Source: Hydra vulgaris (Eukaryota > Cnidaria > Hydrozoa > Anthoathecata > Hydridae). Taken from it: 64,000 nucleotides of DNA. Shown here piece by piece: positions 47,775-64,000 of the stretch (position 1 is its first letter; each line of letters opens with the position of its first letter). The translations under genes were made by a program, and so were the position numbers. The stretch is taken from positions 25,632,001 to 25,696,000 of the forward strand of contig NC_088924.1 in assembly GCF_038396675.1 (NCBI RefSeq). The letters are read 5' to 3'. The notes under the pieces were generated by a model, which did no database searches, was not told where the DNA came from, and saw nothing but the letters and a program-made list of their open reading frames with translations.

Positions 47775-48844
47775 AAAGGAAAACAAAGTTCTAAAACTTA
47801 TAAGATACCCACAGGAAAAAACTTATTTCTTAGAAAAATTTTATCCTCTTATATTATTGTTTTGAAAACTTGTTTGTTTTTAAGAAAGGGATAAGACGTT
47901 AATAATAACAAATTAATAACAACAACTAATTAATTCGCGTCCAGCTCGAACTCTTTTTGAACTCTACAAAAAATAAAAAATATACAAATATATATACTAT
48001 ATGTACTACAAAAATACTTTACTACAAAAATTATGCCGTCCGGCAAAGAGGAGCACCTTAACGAAAAAACTCTCATTCGTGTCAGACTTTCCTTACTTTT
48101 CCCGTCGACCACGCTATCGTAGTCCACCATCACCATCAGAAAGATGAGAATGCGGTCAGTGTCAGTTTTCGTACACTTTTTTTAGTTAGAATTAACTGCT
48201 AACTCTGCTCCTCATACAACTCGAACATTCGCAAATTTTCCTCTATAATTCAGACAGTTTTTCGGATATAAACAAATTGGATAATTTTCAGATATTATAC
48301 TATTTCTATGAGAAATGCCAGCACCAAAAATTAAATAAAATGAAGTTAAAAACTCGCATTGCTAACATAAACTAACCGCTGGTTTATTGCGTATTTGACA
48401 TAAAACTGACGACAACTCATCAAATGTTTCCTTGCATGCTCATCAAAGTATTTTCTCTTGTAATACTTTCTCGAGACAAAGTTTTACAGAAAGTACTTAT
48501 CGTTTATAAAATCAACCCCACCAGGACCCTGGTGGGGTGGATCCTTCCTGTTTGTAAAGGTCGAACTGTTGTTTATTTTTCACAAACAGGTTTGGCTGTA
48601 AACATAAACAGAGCATGCTTTAAAAATTTTTGCTTTATCGCTCATCCAAAATTAGGACTTACCCTTTTAGATATGAACCTTCACAAAGCTTTTAGAAATA
48701 AATGAGTCTGAAGATCATTCGTTAACTCCATATGAATCACTATGTTTGTTGCACAAGTTAATGATAATACCTTTAATATATCGTCTTTGTTGTTGTCTTT
48801 CTTTATAAACAATGAAACAGCATAACCAAGTCCGGTATACTTAA
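47775..48844. other. Non-coding stretch
   Basis: No gene was recognised. A GC-rich palindrome ACCCCACCAGG/ACCCTGGTGGGGT sits near 48514-48537. Confidence 0.4.
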
Positions 48845-48948
48845 CCCAGTGGGCAAGGTTTTTAAAACGGTTTTTGGTCGTTTTTATAAGGTTTAAATTT
48901 AATAAAAACGTCCAAAGAACGTTTAAAAAACGCACTGTGCCCACTGGG
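48845..48948. mobile_element. 104-bp MITE, CCCAGTGGGCA ends
   Basis: The ends CCCAGTGGGCAAGG and, on the opposite strand, CCCAGTGGGCACAG pair, and the arms continue with similar words (TTTAAAACG, TTGGACG-like) so that most of the element folds back. No target duplication longer than a base or two is clear. Confidence 0.75.
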
Positions 48949-50374
48949 AAAGCTCCTTGTTGATTTTATTTGAAATTCAGGAAGATCAGTGATGTTATTT
49001 CTATTTTCACTAAATTAATCAAAGTTAATTTTGTAAATCTGTTCTCTCAATATTTTACATCTTATCTGAAAATGTATAACATTTAAAAAACGAGAGAATT
49101 AGACTTTAAACTTTAGATTATCACTAGATAGATAGTTTGGTACTAGAACCAAGCCATTCAGTTTGTAGAACATAAAGTCAGCAGATAATAAAAAACGACT
49201 CGGTAATTTTTTTCAAAAATGACATGAATAAGAGTCCAGTTTTGGGAAGAAGAATAATAATAAAGAACAAAGTGAAAGGTGATTGAATGATGTGATGCAA
49301 AAAAAAAAAAAAATAATAACCTCATAAAAGAATATTTAACGAATTCCAACCTGATTATACGTCGGTTTTGTGAGAATAATAAACAGGGGTTATATAATGA
49401 ACCAGAGTTTTTTATGCTAAGAAAATACAACGGTGAAGATGTAACGGTGAAACTTGCTTTAATAATTAACAAAGGTATTGTGATTTGAGCTAATTGAATT
49501 ATTTAATCAAAAATCAAGTTTAGCAAAGATTCAAAAAATGACTACCACCATAAAATAATAATATGGCTAGGTATTGGGGTAAAACTGAAACAATTTTACC
49601 GCAATCCCAGTAGAAATTTAAGTTGCTACAAGCGTTTAGGTCTTCGTAGGTAGACCAAAAAAGCAAAAACAAAAAAACAAAAAATTAAAATTAAAGATTA
49701 GGTATGTATTCATTAAAACAACAATCAAATTTAGAATTTAAACCCTTATACCTGAAATTGAACTTGAAATTTAGAATTTAAACCCTATATCTGAAATTGA
49801 ACTTTTTGGATAGTATTAATTTCAGTAAAATGACTTTTGTTGGAATATCGGGACAACAAGTTATTTTTATAATTGAATATAATACTACCGTTTCGTGATG
49901 CTGTTTACATTTTATTTTTAATTTAAAATACCATTTTCCTTATTTAGAAAAGCAAAATTAGTTATAAATTAAAATTTTTACAACTTAACTTCGACTATTA
50001 ATAGTGTTTATTGTAAATAACCATAATTAGAAATTATATAAGAAAGATCAATCATCCAAAATGGGATGAAACGCAGTTTTAGCTGTGAATTAAAAGGAAC
50101 TTAGAATTCGAAAAGATGCTGAGACATATGACTTGTTTAAAATTGCTCTACATTAGGATTTTGCTAATAAGCCAGCTCATAAAAAATAGTTTCATGATAC
50201 TTTTTGCGTGATTTATGTGGTTCCGAATATTTTTTGTTTTATTCTAAATTTAGTAGTAGTTACCAATTTTATAAAATATACCAGTTTTTCCATACTTAGT
50301 TTTTAGAACAATTTCTTAAGTTTTTTTGTTTAAGAGTATTTTATAATAAAATACAAATCTTTTTTGTGGTTTAT

Positions 50375-50732
50375 AGACGTGTAGTTTCTATAGGTATATA
50401 AGTATTTTAAGAATATAATGTCTGAACACGTTTAAATGATAGACAGCCTTCATTTCTTTTAAAATCACTTTAAAGCTTTAAAATTAACGATCAACTGCTG
50501 CTTTTAAACTGCCCTGTTTCGCCCCACCCACTAACAAAATTTAAAAACTTTTAAGACGTGTAGTTTCTATAGGTATATAAATTTTTTAAGAATATAATGT
50601 CTGAACACGTTTAAATGATAGACAGCCTTCATTTCTTTTAAAATCACTTTAAAGCTTTTAAAATTAACGATCAACTGCTGCTTTTAAACTGCCCCGTTTC
50701 GCCCCACCCACTAACAAAATTTAAAAACTTTT
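50375..50732. repeat. 179-bp tandem duplication
   Basis: Copies 50375-50553 and 50554-50732 are nearly identical, so the duplication is recent. Each copy contains TGCCCTGTTTCGCCCC or a one-base variant, which resembles the box of the pogo-like element (TGTCCCATTTCACCCC). Confidence 0.92.
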
Positions 50733-51119
50733 CTAGTCAAGAGCTTCGTTACTTTGGGCTTCGTAGCTTATTTTAAGAAACTGTTTTTTTGTTTTTTCGT
50801 TTACTTATATTATAATTAATTTTAGTAAATATATAAAAAAAGTTTTAATCATGATTAGTTTATCCACAAATAGCATTTTGTCAACCGAGAATTAAGAGGC
50901 CATATGTCCACATTTTGTGTTTAATCTGTTTATTACCAAAAAAAATATTCAACCATCAATAGAGTATGTGTCCAATAAATCTAGCCTCAAGAATGATGCA
51001 ACTTTTAAAAATTTTTAAGAAATAATTTGGACATTCTGACAGAAAGTCTTTACAAATTAAGTTTTAAAACTTGATTTTCTCGGAAACACAAAAAATGAAC
51101 ATACGGCGTCTTGGTTCTC

Positions 51120-51165
51120 GACTGGCGATTTGTTTCTTAAGTGACTGGCGATTTGTTTCTTAAGT
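51120..51165. repeat. 23-bp direct duplication
   Basis: GACTGGCGATTTGTTTCTTA plus AGT occurs twice, head to tail. Confidence 0.95.
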
Positions 51166-51573
51166 GCCTCCTATATGCCCCGCTCTAACCTATTATAAGT
51201 TAATTAACAATTTTATTATAACTTGTAATTTGTCAGTTTTTTTATAATTATTTAGGAGTTATAAATGTTTTTAATTGAAAATAAGAATATATCCTTTTTA
51301 ACTTTGTTTCCAGCTCTTTAAATTTATATTGCGTTATTTACTGTGATACGAAATGCGTCATACTTTCACTTTTTTCAAACGATTGTTTCCGTTGGGAATT
51401 TTTATTGATTTTCTTAATATTTTTATTGTTGTTTTTCTGACGTAATATTTTCACAACGTAAAATTTTTTAATAATTGTTTTAACGCCTTTTAGTGAGAAT
51501 AAATATATAACACTGCACATTAACAATTATTTAAAACGTTAACAGCATTGTAAAGAATAGTGTGATCGTTAAA

Positions 51574-57431
<5,858 letters not shown>

Positions 57432-58180
57432 GTTTTCATCAGAATTTTTATAGGTAGATGAGATTGTGATCGGTAAGAAATTGGTTGTTATATAAAGTGA
57501 AATTAGATTTACTTTTTAAAAATGGTATTTTAATTGTAAAATTAGTTATTTTATATTATTTATTATTGTGATTAAGTTTTATACGTTTTTGAAAACTAAC
57601 TTAAGTAATTTTTGATTTTGTGCTGGTTTATAGAATTTATAAATATAAAATAGACTGTGAATATAATATCTATTAATCATTGACGTTTTAAATGCGCTTG
57701 TTTTAGCCACATATATGAGTTAACATATGGGTGGATTTAAGAGTTTACATAGAGGGTATATATAACCCATATTAAAATTTTTTTTTTTTTTTTAGTAAGC
57801 ATTTGCTGTATTAATAAGAGTGATTCACTCTTATCTTACTCTCAACAAACATAATTGGAAAAAAACACCTCAAAATGACCAATAAAGACTTTTTAGGGCA
57901 AGGCAAACAAATTTTTTTAATATGTTGTTTTTATTGAGCATAGATAAAAACCCAAAACTTTTCCTTAATTTTAAAAGATGTAATTTTTTTTCTCTCCTTT
58001 TTTAAGGGGAGAAAAAAATTATTAACGGTGATAAGTTTTTGGACTGGATTAAAAGTAAAATTTTTGAAACAAAAAATTTTATTTAAAACAAACATAAAAC
58101 CTTTTTTAGTTATTTGAAGAGAAAAAAAATTCACCATGTCTTCTTATATTGTCAAATCTTTTCTTAACACCCAAAATATT

Positions 58181-58246
58181 CAATATAGGCGTATATACGC
58201 GTAATATAAACTGAAATATATATTACGCGTATATACGCCTATATTG
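58181..58246. repeat. Perfect palindrome, 28-bp arms, 10-nt loop
   Basis: Arms 58181-58208 and 58219-58246 are perfect reverse complements. The core GGCGTATATACGCGTAATAT is rich in CpG steps compared with its surroundings. Confidence 0.97.
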
Positions 58247-58424
58247 CAGTTTTACTTTCATGGTTCTACACTTTTACGGTTTTGACTGTTTTTCCGTTAA
58301 ATTTTTATTTATCAAAGATAAATTATATTTATCAAAATGAGAAACTCGAAACCAATTCAAGACACTCGCCCAAATCTAAACTGTTATTATAAAACAGGTC
58401 TAAGTATTAGTATAAGACCATCGC

Positions 58425-58456
58425 TAAGAAGATTACCATCCAAGGTAATCTTCTTA
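58425..58456. repeat. Perfect palindrome, 13-bp arms
   Basis: TAAGAAGATTACC (58425-58437) pairs with GGTAATCTTCTTA (58444-58456) around a 6-nt loop. Confidence 0.95.
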
Positions 58457-60239
58457 CCATTTTCAAGCTCGAAGTAAGTAACTGAAGTTACAAAACCTAA
58501 AAATATTGATCTTGCTTCATAATTTCTTTTAAAACGTAAAATTAATCCAAATCTTTTCCAGTTGTCACAAACCAAATAGTAAAATAATAAGAATAAATCT
58601 TTACAGTTTTCAGGATACAGCTAATCCTGGTATTTTTTAGATTTTTTGTTAAGAACATTTTGAGTTCAGCACTTGCAATGTAAATAAATGACATGAACAT
58701 TTAAATTTTTTTTCAAACTTCTATCGCTAAGTTTGCATACTTTAGCATACTTTGTTTTATCCTAATTTTCAACTTTTGCTTTAGTATTGGCTTCCTACTG
58801 TTACATCTAAGGCTGTTAAGACTTACCACTTTGGTAATATTGTTTTACTTCTAGGTCTCAAGACTAATTTTTTTTTTAAATATGTTATACTCTTTGTTAT
58901 AATATGTTTATAAATATGTTATATCCTAAAGGTCTAAATAAAGGACTGGGGGCACTTTTTTTTCTTTATAAACGAGTGTGTTGGAGATGAATGCTGATTT
59001 GAGATTAATGGATAAACGCCTGCATTTTTATTATTTACAAAACCATATTTCAGCTTATATGAAAGACGTCTATTGTATAAAAAAAAGATGCGATAAAGCT
59101 AAATGCATTAGCAAATTGTTTTTTTTTTTTAAACATCTTCGCTTTCAACAAGGCTGCAAGCAACCAATAATTAGAGTTGGAAGTTACTGGATAAGAAAAG
59201 ATGAAGATTGTAGAGTAAGATAACGATTGATGGACAACTTTAAGGATTGCAAATTATATGAATCAGGAAAGCAAGATGAAGGAAGCGAATTCCAAAGAAC
59301 TGATGTTCGAGGAATATTAAAATAACATATAGATATTATTTTCATCTCTTACAAAGTTCAAATTTATAACCTGCTGTATTACATTATTGATTTAGTTAAA
59401 TTAAACCTAATTTCAATTTAGACATCTGTCTAATTTTGTATATTTACCTTATAAATTTATACAGTTTTAACTAAATGTTTCCTATTTTTCATCTGAAGCT
59501 GGCGAGTTCGTGTTGCATGAAAATAAACATATTTATTCTGTTTATCTCCATTTAAAAATAGTTATCTCAAAATTTATTTTTAATGATTTGAAAAAGTTAA
59601 TTTAAATTAGATTAGGAACCCTATAAATTACCCTTAGTTTAAAGGGTTCTTTGTCGGATGCACAGTGGTTTGAAATAATCAAAAAGTAGCATTAATTCCT
59701 GATTTGCGAAAATCCGATATAAAAAGTTCTGATTATGCAAGATTGTTGCAAATGCCGTCCGGACCCGCCCAAGAACAACTATTTTCAATTTAAAAATGTT
59801 TCGACTCAATTTTTTTTTTTTTTACATAAAACATGACAGTTATTTTTAATCAAATTGCTAAATATTGTCATAAAAAGGTATATTTGTGGTAACTTTAAGA
59901 CCTAATATTAATATAACGTCAAAATACTTCCTTTAAATTAATATAACCTCAAAATCTTCTGCAAGTTGAAAGTATTTACAAAAAATCTTTTTGTTGATTT
60001 AAAATTGCGTGAATAAATAATAAAGAACAAATAGTCTTAAATGAAGTTAAAGAATAAAGATTTTATTTCTTTTTTAACTGGTAATATTATTTAAATGTCG
60101 GAATGTTTACAATTTTTGGAGAAGAAGATTGTAATGAAAATTGAAGGTGTCCAAGAAAAAGAATTAAAAAAAAAAAAATTATTAACATTACAAACCACGT
60201 ACAAACAAAAAAGAAGGATGTTCAAAACTCCAACTATAA

Positions 60240-60933
60240 ATTTCATAGAAAGTCTATTTCCTGGTTAGAACATGAATTTAATTTCGAATTTGAAGAATTT
60301 ATCTGAAAACTCTTAAACGTATTAGAAACGCCAGAGTTAAAGAAAGGGCGGCATACATTGTCTTTTAAAGACAAAAGAAAACGAATCAAAAGAATAGCAA
60401 TTTTTAATCTGTCTGAAAATGCTGAGTATAAATATATACAAATGATACAAAGTATATACTCTAAACAGCAAGATACACAGCCAAACATATAGGTAAAAAG
60501 ACTTAGAAAAATTATCATGTGCATTCTACAAGATCAACAATTGGCATATGATATCAATAAAAACATTGACGAAGAAATAAAAACAATGTCTTCCGAAGAG
60601 GGACTTGCTTTTCTATTAAATTATGGTTTTACTAAATCTCAGTACATGGCGATAAGATTGGAAAGTAAAGAGAGAGGTGCAGATAGTTATCCATTTTACA
60701 GCAATATTCTACAATCTAAAAATAAATGTAGACTAAATAGTATACACATCTCTGACAAGGAGGAAAATGTGCCATTACAAAATATTCTAATACATATTGT
60801 TCAAAGAACAAAAGAATCACAAGAGGTGCAAATTATATCTAAAATTACTAATAAAGAAAATGACTCAATTGAGTTGATTTTTGTTGTAAATTGGGGATTT
60901 GATGGAGCCAATAAATTTTCCCGATTCAATTAA
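60240..60933 (+). pseudogene. Transposase-like relic of unnamed family
   Basis: One frame is readable with three stops (near 60303, 60490 and the end at 60931). It shows WLEHEFNFEFEEFI, KKGRHTLSFKDKRKRIKRIA, EEGLAFLLNYGFTKSQYMAI, RLESKERGADSYPFYSNILQ, NVPLQNILIHIVQRTKESQE and finally FVVNWGFDGANKFSRFN, where the family usually continues beyond GFDGS. Similar uncharacterised proteins recur in Hydra and insects in my memory, and the GFDG motif may hold the first Asp of a DDE core. The C-terminal half is missing. Naming it (for example Transib- or Chapaev-related) would be a guess. Confidence 0.5.
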
Positions 60934-61147
60934 AAGTTCGATGAGTTATTTGTACAATTATATGCTCTTTAGGGGGAAAACCTCTCAAAATTATAAGATT
61001 TTAAGAATTTTCCCCAGCTAATTTGACACTAAAAACATTGGTGAAAACCTTATTGAAAAATCATATATTTTGTAAAATAGTTTTTATTTTACAAAAAAAT
61101 GTGATTTTTAAATAAAATTTTACTATTTAGTTCCATATACGTGTTAT
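60934..61147. other. Non-coding spacer
   Basis: AT-rich sequence between the transposase-like relic and an inverted-repeat element; nothing recognised. Confidence 0.4.
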
Positions 61148-61768
61148 CGTGACGTTAGAATAATAGGGTTCTTTCTTCATTTTTGAACGTTGTGAAAATT
61201 TAACTTTAATTATTTAATTGTTTTACAGTTCTTGTTGTTTATATTGATAAAATATATGTTTTTTATTTTATATATGTTTTATAATTAATCTTACGTTATT
61301 AATTTCATAATTTTTAAAATTGCTTGTTTACAAATTAATTGTTAATTTCAACTTTATTAAATAAGGTTAAAATTGACAATGAAAAGAAAAACTAACAGTT
61401 TTTAAAATTTAATAAATAATAATAATAAGATTAATATATTAAAATGATATGATTTTGAACATAAAATAATATTATAACTAAAAACAGAAAATTAAATTTT
61501 TTACCATTTAAAATTTGGAGATAGAACCTTATAATTCTCATCTACCGATATACTATTTTGTCTTATACCAATTTATATTACTTGATAAATAATAAATAGT
61601 GTGTATTCTAAGCGATTAATTTAACAAATTTGATATTTTGATCTTTTAATTTAACAAATTTAACAAATTTTTTCTTTTAATTTTAAAAATTTAAGACGGT
61701 ATAACAAATTTTGTTAAATTCTCTCAACAGTACAAATGGAGATAAAACCCTATTATTCTAACGTCACG
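61148..61768. mobile_element. 621-bp inverted-repeat element (non-autonomous)
   Basis: Inverted repeats CGTGACGTTAGAATAATAGG at 61148-61167 and the complement at 61749-61768, continuing with GGTT. Flanking TAT on both sides may be a 3-bp target duplication. The interior is AT-rich without coding frames. Confidence 0.78.
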
Positions 61769-64000
61769 TATTGTTACAATAGATCATACACGAGTTGTAT
61801 GATTTTTATTTTACAGCAAGTGTACGGAAAGAGACGTATTTAGGCTTTCCCACGCCACCAAAATCTAAAACTATTTTTAATGGCAGGTTGCTGTTTTTTT
61901 TTAGGAGGGGGGTGGGTTCTTACCCAAACGCCACGGCACTGCGTGTGCATACATTTTTCTATAACCATACGCGTGTTGTTTTTACCTAGTAATGTCCCTG
62001 GTTACAGGAATAAAATTCATAAAAATTCATTCTGGTCCCCCTTTCTTGCTTTTATTTTGCATTTGTGAAAAAAGTACGTTCTGCTATCTCTAAAGCCATG
62101 ATTCAAAGCCTTATATTTAAAAAAGCATATATAGAGTTCCTCATTGTAAATCAACTGCAAAAGTAAAAATAAACGAACATTGCTAAGATTTATACTCTAA
62201 CTGTAGTTCGAGACTGTAATATAGGATTGAGTCTAGTATATCATATAAAACCTTATATGACACTAGGATTACATACCATTTTTGGTTGCAATTACTTGAA
62301 CAGGAAAAAAGTCAGCATGTATGAAAAGTATAAAATGACATTATAAAGAAACAAAGGAAATTTTTGAGAGGCTAAAAATATAAAAAATTTAACAAATTTA
62401 ACTAGAAAGAAGCTTGTTTGAGGCTGATGCCCGCAAGTAAAAATTTGTTTAAGGCTGCTTGCCCATGATTAAAAATTGTAATATTATATTCTTTTCATAT
62501 GACGATTCTTGTTTTACTATTATTTTTTTTTAATATTTTAATTCCCAAATTTTTATTTTTGGCATTTTTTTCAGAATATGGTTTGTTAACCTCATGGCAA
62601 ACCAGATCAACTGCAATCTTTGCAGTTGATCTGGTTTGCTAAACTTTGGTAAAACCTTTTTTTTTCATTTTTCTATAAATCAGAATACTGCTTGTTTAGT
62701 TTTGTAAGATTTTTGTTTAATAGTTTTTCACTAACAGTGTCAACTTTCAGTGCGAACAAACTTATCTGAACTAATAAACAGCGAAAATTTGGCAAAAAAT
62801 TCACTTTTTTATAAATGTAACATAAACCTTTCAATAACAAAAAATTTGGCAACAAATATATTTATTATAAATTAGTAAGTTTATTTATCTATTACAAGGG
62901 ATAAGAAAAACAATATCGATTTTAAGAAATAAAATAACAGTTATCTCAATAAATATGGCTCGTGAAGTTTTCCAGGAAATGTTTTATTATGATGTAACAG
63001 AAATAATAAAATTTCTTGCACTCTTAATTTTTTACCACATTTAACATACAGGCAGTACATGTGAAAATTGTCAAAAAGTGCACCAAAATCTGTCGCTCCG
63101 TTTCTGAAATACTGCTCGTTAAAAAGTCACCAAACTGAAGCGGATCTAAACTCCGTCAAGTGATGCAACCGACGGGGTAAAAAATAAATAAACACAAATA
63201 TTGATACAATGACGTCTGCCACCCGCCTATTATCAGGCTGCCAATTTTTTTGTTTCTGTTTGAAAATTTGAAAAATTTGAAATTGAAAAATTTGAAATTG
63301 AAAGTTGACGGTGAAAGCTATTCTTTGCAGAGGATGAAAAAATTATTTTACAAAACTTCTTAATGTAAATCATACTTTGCTGGGAATGAGAAAATTGAAA
63401 AAGTTAATTAGTTCCTCACTAATAAAAGTAGCAACTTGATTCGTTTAAAAACAAAGTCTGTTGAGTAAACTATATCTTACAGCATCTGCAGGAGTTATTT
63501 AACTGATTGCAAATATACGCCGTTGTGTCACGATTTACGCGTTACGCGTTACGATTTACGCGTTCTCAAAAAACTATTGTTAAATCATAATAAGTACAAT
63601 GTAAAGCTCTATTTGAATTTTAACATCAAAGCGTGGCTTGAAATTTGCTTTAAAATGTTCCAAAAAGACTTGAAAATGTTTTGTTAAATCTAAACATAAC
63701 AGCAGTGTTTTACCAATTCATAGCAAAAGAAGAGTAAGCTTGGTTTCTTTTGAGTCAGGCTATGTTTATATTTGTTTCTTAATTTTAACCGTATTTAAAG
63801 TTTCTATTAGTTAATATGCTAAAAACAACCTTAAGACAAGTTAACTTAGTTTTGAATTGTGTTCGCATGAAGACAATTATTAGATATTATGTAAAACTGA
63901 GATATTGGTTTTTCTCTGCAATTGCAAAAATTGTTACTTAACCCTCCTTCGTCCACCTTCGAATTTTTTGTTTGTTTGCACAGCACAAATTATGCAAATT
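61769..64000. other. Non-coding stretch to window end
   Basis: No gene was recognised. It contains a perfect palindrome at 62597-62639, a short tandem (AAATTTGAAATTG words) at 63266-63302 and repeats of the word ACGCGTTACG near 63536-63560. A G-run with GGAGGGGGGTGGG lies at 61902-61916. Confidence 0.45.
62597..62639. repeat. Perfect palindrome, 20-bp arms, 3-nt loop
   Basis: GCAAACCAGATCAACTGCAA (62597-62616) and its exact complement (62620-62639), loop TCT. Confidence 0.97.

Larger units (their letters stand above)
48949..51573. other. Upstream region of GFAT, non-coding with local duplications
   Basis: No coding match was found. Direct duplications: about 45 bp near 49725-49800 (AATTTAGAATTTAAACCC), 179 bp at 50375-50732 and 23 bp at 51120-51165. 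The GFAT promoter should lie in the right part, but no specific element is identifiable. Confidence 0.5.
57432..60239. other. Downstream of GFAT, non-coding with palindromes
   Basis: Presumed GFAT 3' UTR at the left; a canonical AATAAA is at 57881-57886, and ATTAAA occurs near 57769. Palindromes lie at 58181-58246 and 58425-58456. The frame 58978-59223 (+) and nearby KLYESGKQDEGSEFQRTDVR near 59250-59310 look faintly protein-like but could not be identified. Confidence 0.4.

Noticed and set aside
58181..58246. Rho-independent terminator-like hairpins
   Set aside because: The window is eukaryotic; these palindromes have no bacterial operon context.
58978..59223. 81-codon frame near GFAT
   Set aside because: Slightly protein-like, but no match to any family I recognise and a homopolymer T-run encodes its Phe stretch; left unnamed.

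Overview
This is a very AT-rich animal nuclear DNA window that looks like a cnidarian, most probably Hydra. The reasons are the single intron-rich host gene with metazoan-type protein sequence, several copies of CR1/L2-like LINEs, tRNA-derived SINEs, many cut-and-paste transposon relics and very long (TA)n tracts. The species assignment is inference; no marker gene was compared.

Only one intact host gene is supported. It is an 18-exon glutamine:fructose-6-phosphate amidotransferase gene (GFAT/GFPT, 51574-57431, + strand) coding for 690 residues. The exons join in one open frame from Met-Cys-Gly to the family's usual C-terminus. The enzyme makes glucosamine-6-phosphate, the first committed step of the hexosamine (UDP-GlcNAc, chitin and glycan) pathway.

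The rest is a mosaic of mobile DNA, often nested. From left to right: a decayed MULE/CaRF-type transposase with PHD finger (1-2003); a decayed LTR retrotransposon (3252-6050); a pogo-like transposase relic (7.0-8.6 kb, -); a 4.6-kb element with terminal inverted repeats and a 5-bp target duplication carrying a multi-exon gene (8882-13488); an intron-containing DD35D transposase relic (14.1-16.1 kb, -); a mariner relic (16.4-17.7 kb); a Helitron-type helicase scrap (20.2-20.5 kb); an 800-bp inverted-repeat element inside a smaller MITE (22.4-23.2 kb); and a complete pogo-like element (23857-26794) inserted into a LINE ORF1.

The second half continues with LINE fragments, two SINEs and a MITE landed in (TA)n DNA (28.4-31.2 kb), a hAT/ZMYM1-like relic (32.5-33.6 kb, -), a foldback MITE (36041-36188), a pogo-like non-autonomous element (38000-38985), a nearly full-length LINE (39.4-43.6 kb, -), a second, internally deleted LINE (44.1-46.6 kb, -), a hAT MITE (47219-47766), a 104-bp MITE (48845-48948), the GFAT gene, a transposase-like relic (60.2-60.9 kb) and another inverted-repeat element (61148-61768).

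Two patterns run through the window. Many unrelated, nearly perfect palindromes have arms of 13-28 bp and loops mostly of 1-13 nt. Tandem duplications often fall inside coding sequence, the clearest being a seven-fold 18-bp repeat inside the DNA-binding domain of the pogo-like transposase. No bacterial-style operons, CRISPR arrays, rRNA genes or convincing stand-alone tRNA genes were seen.
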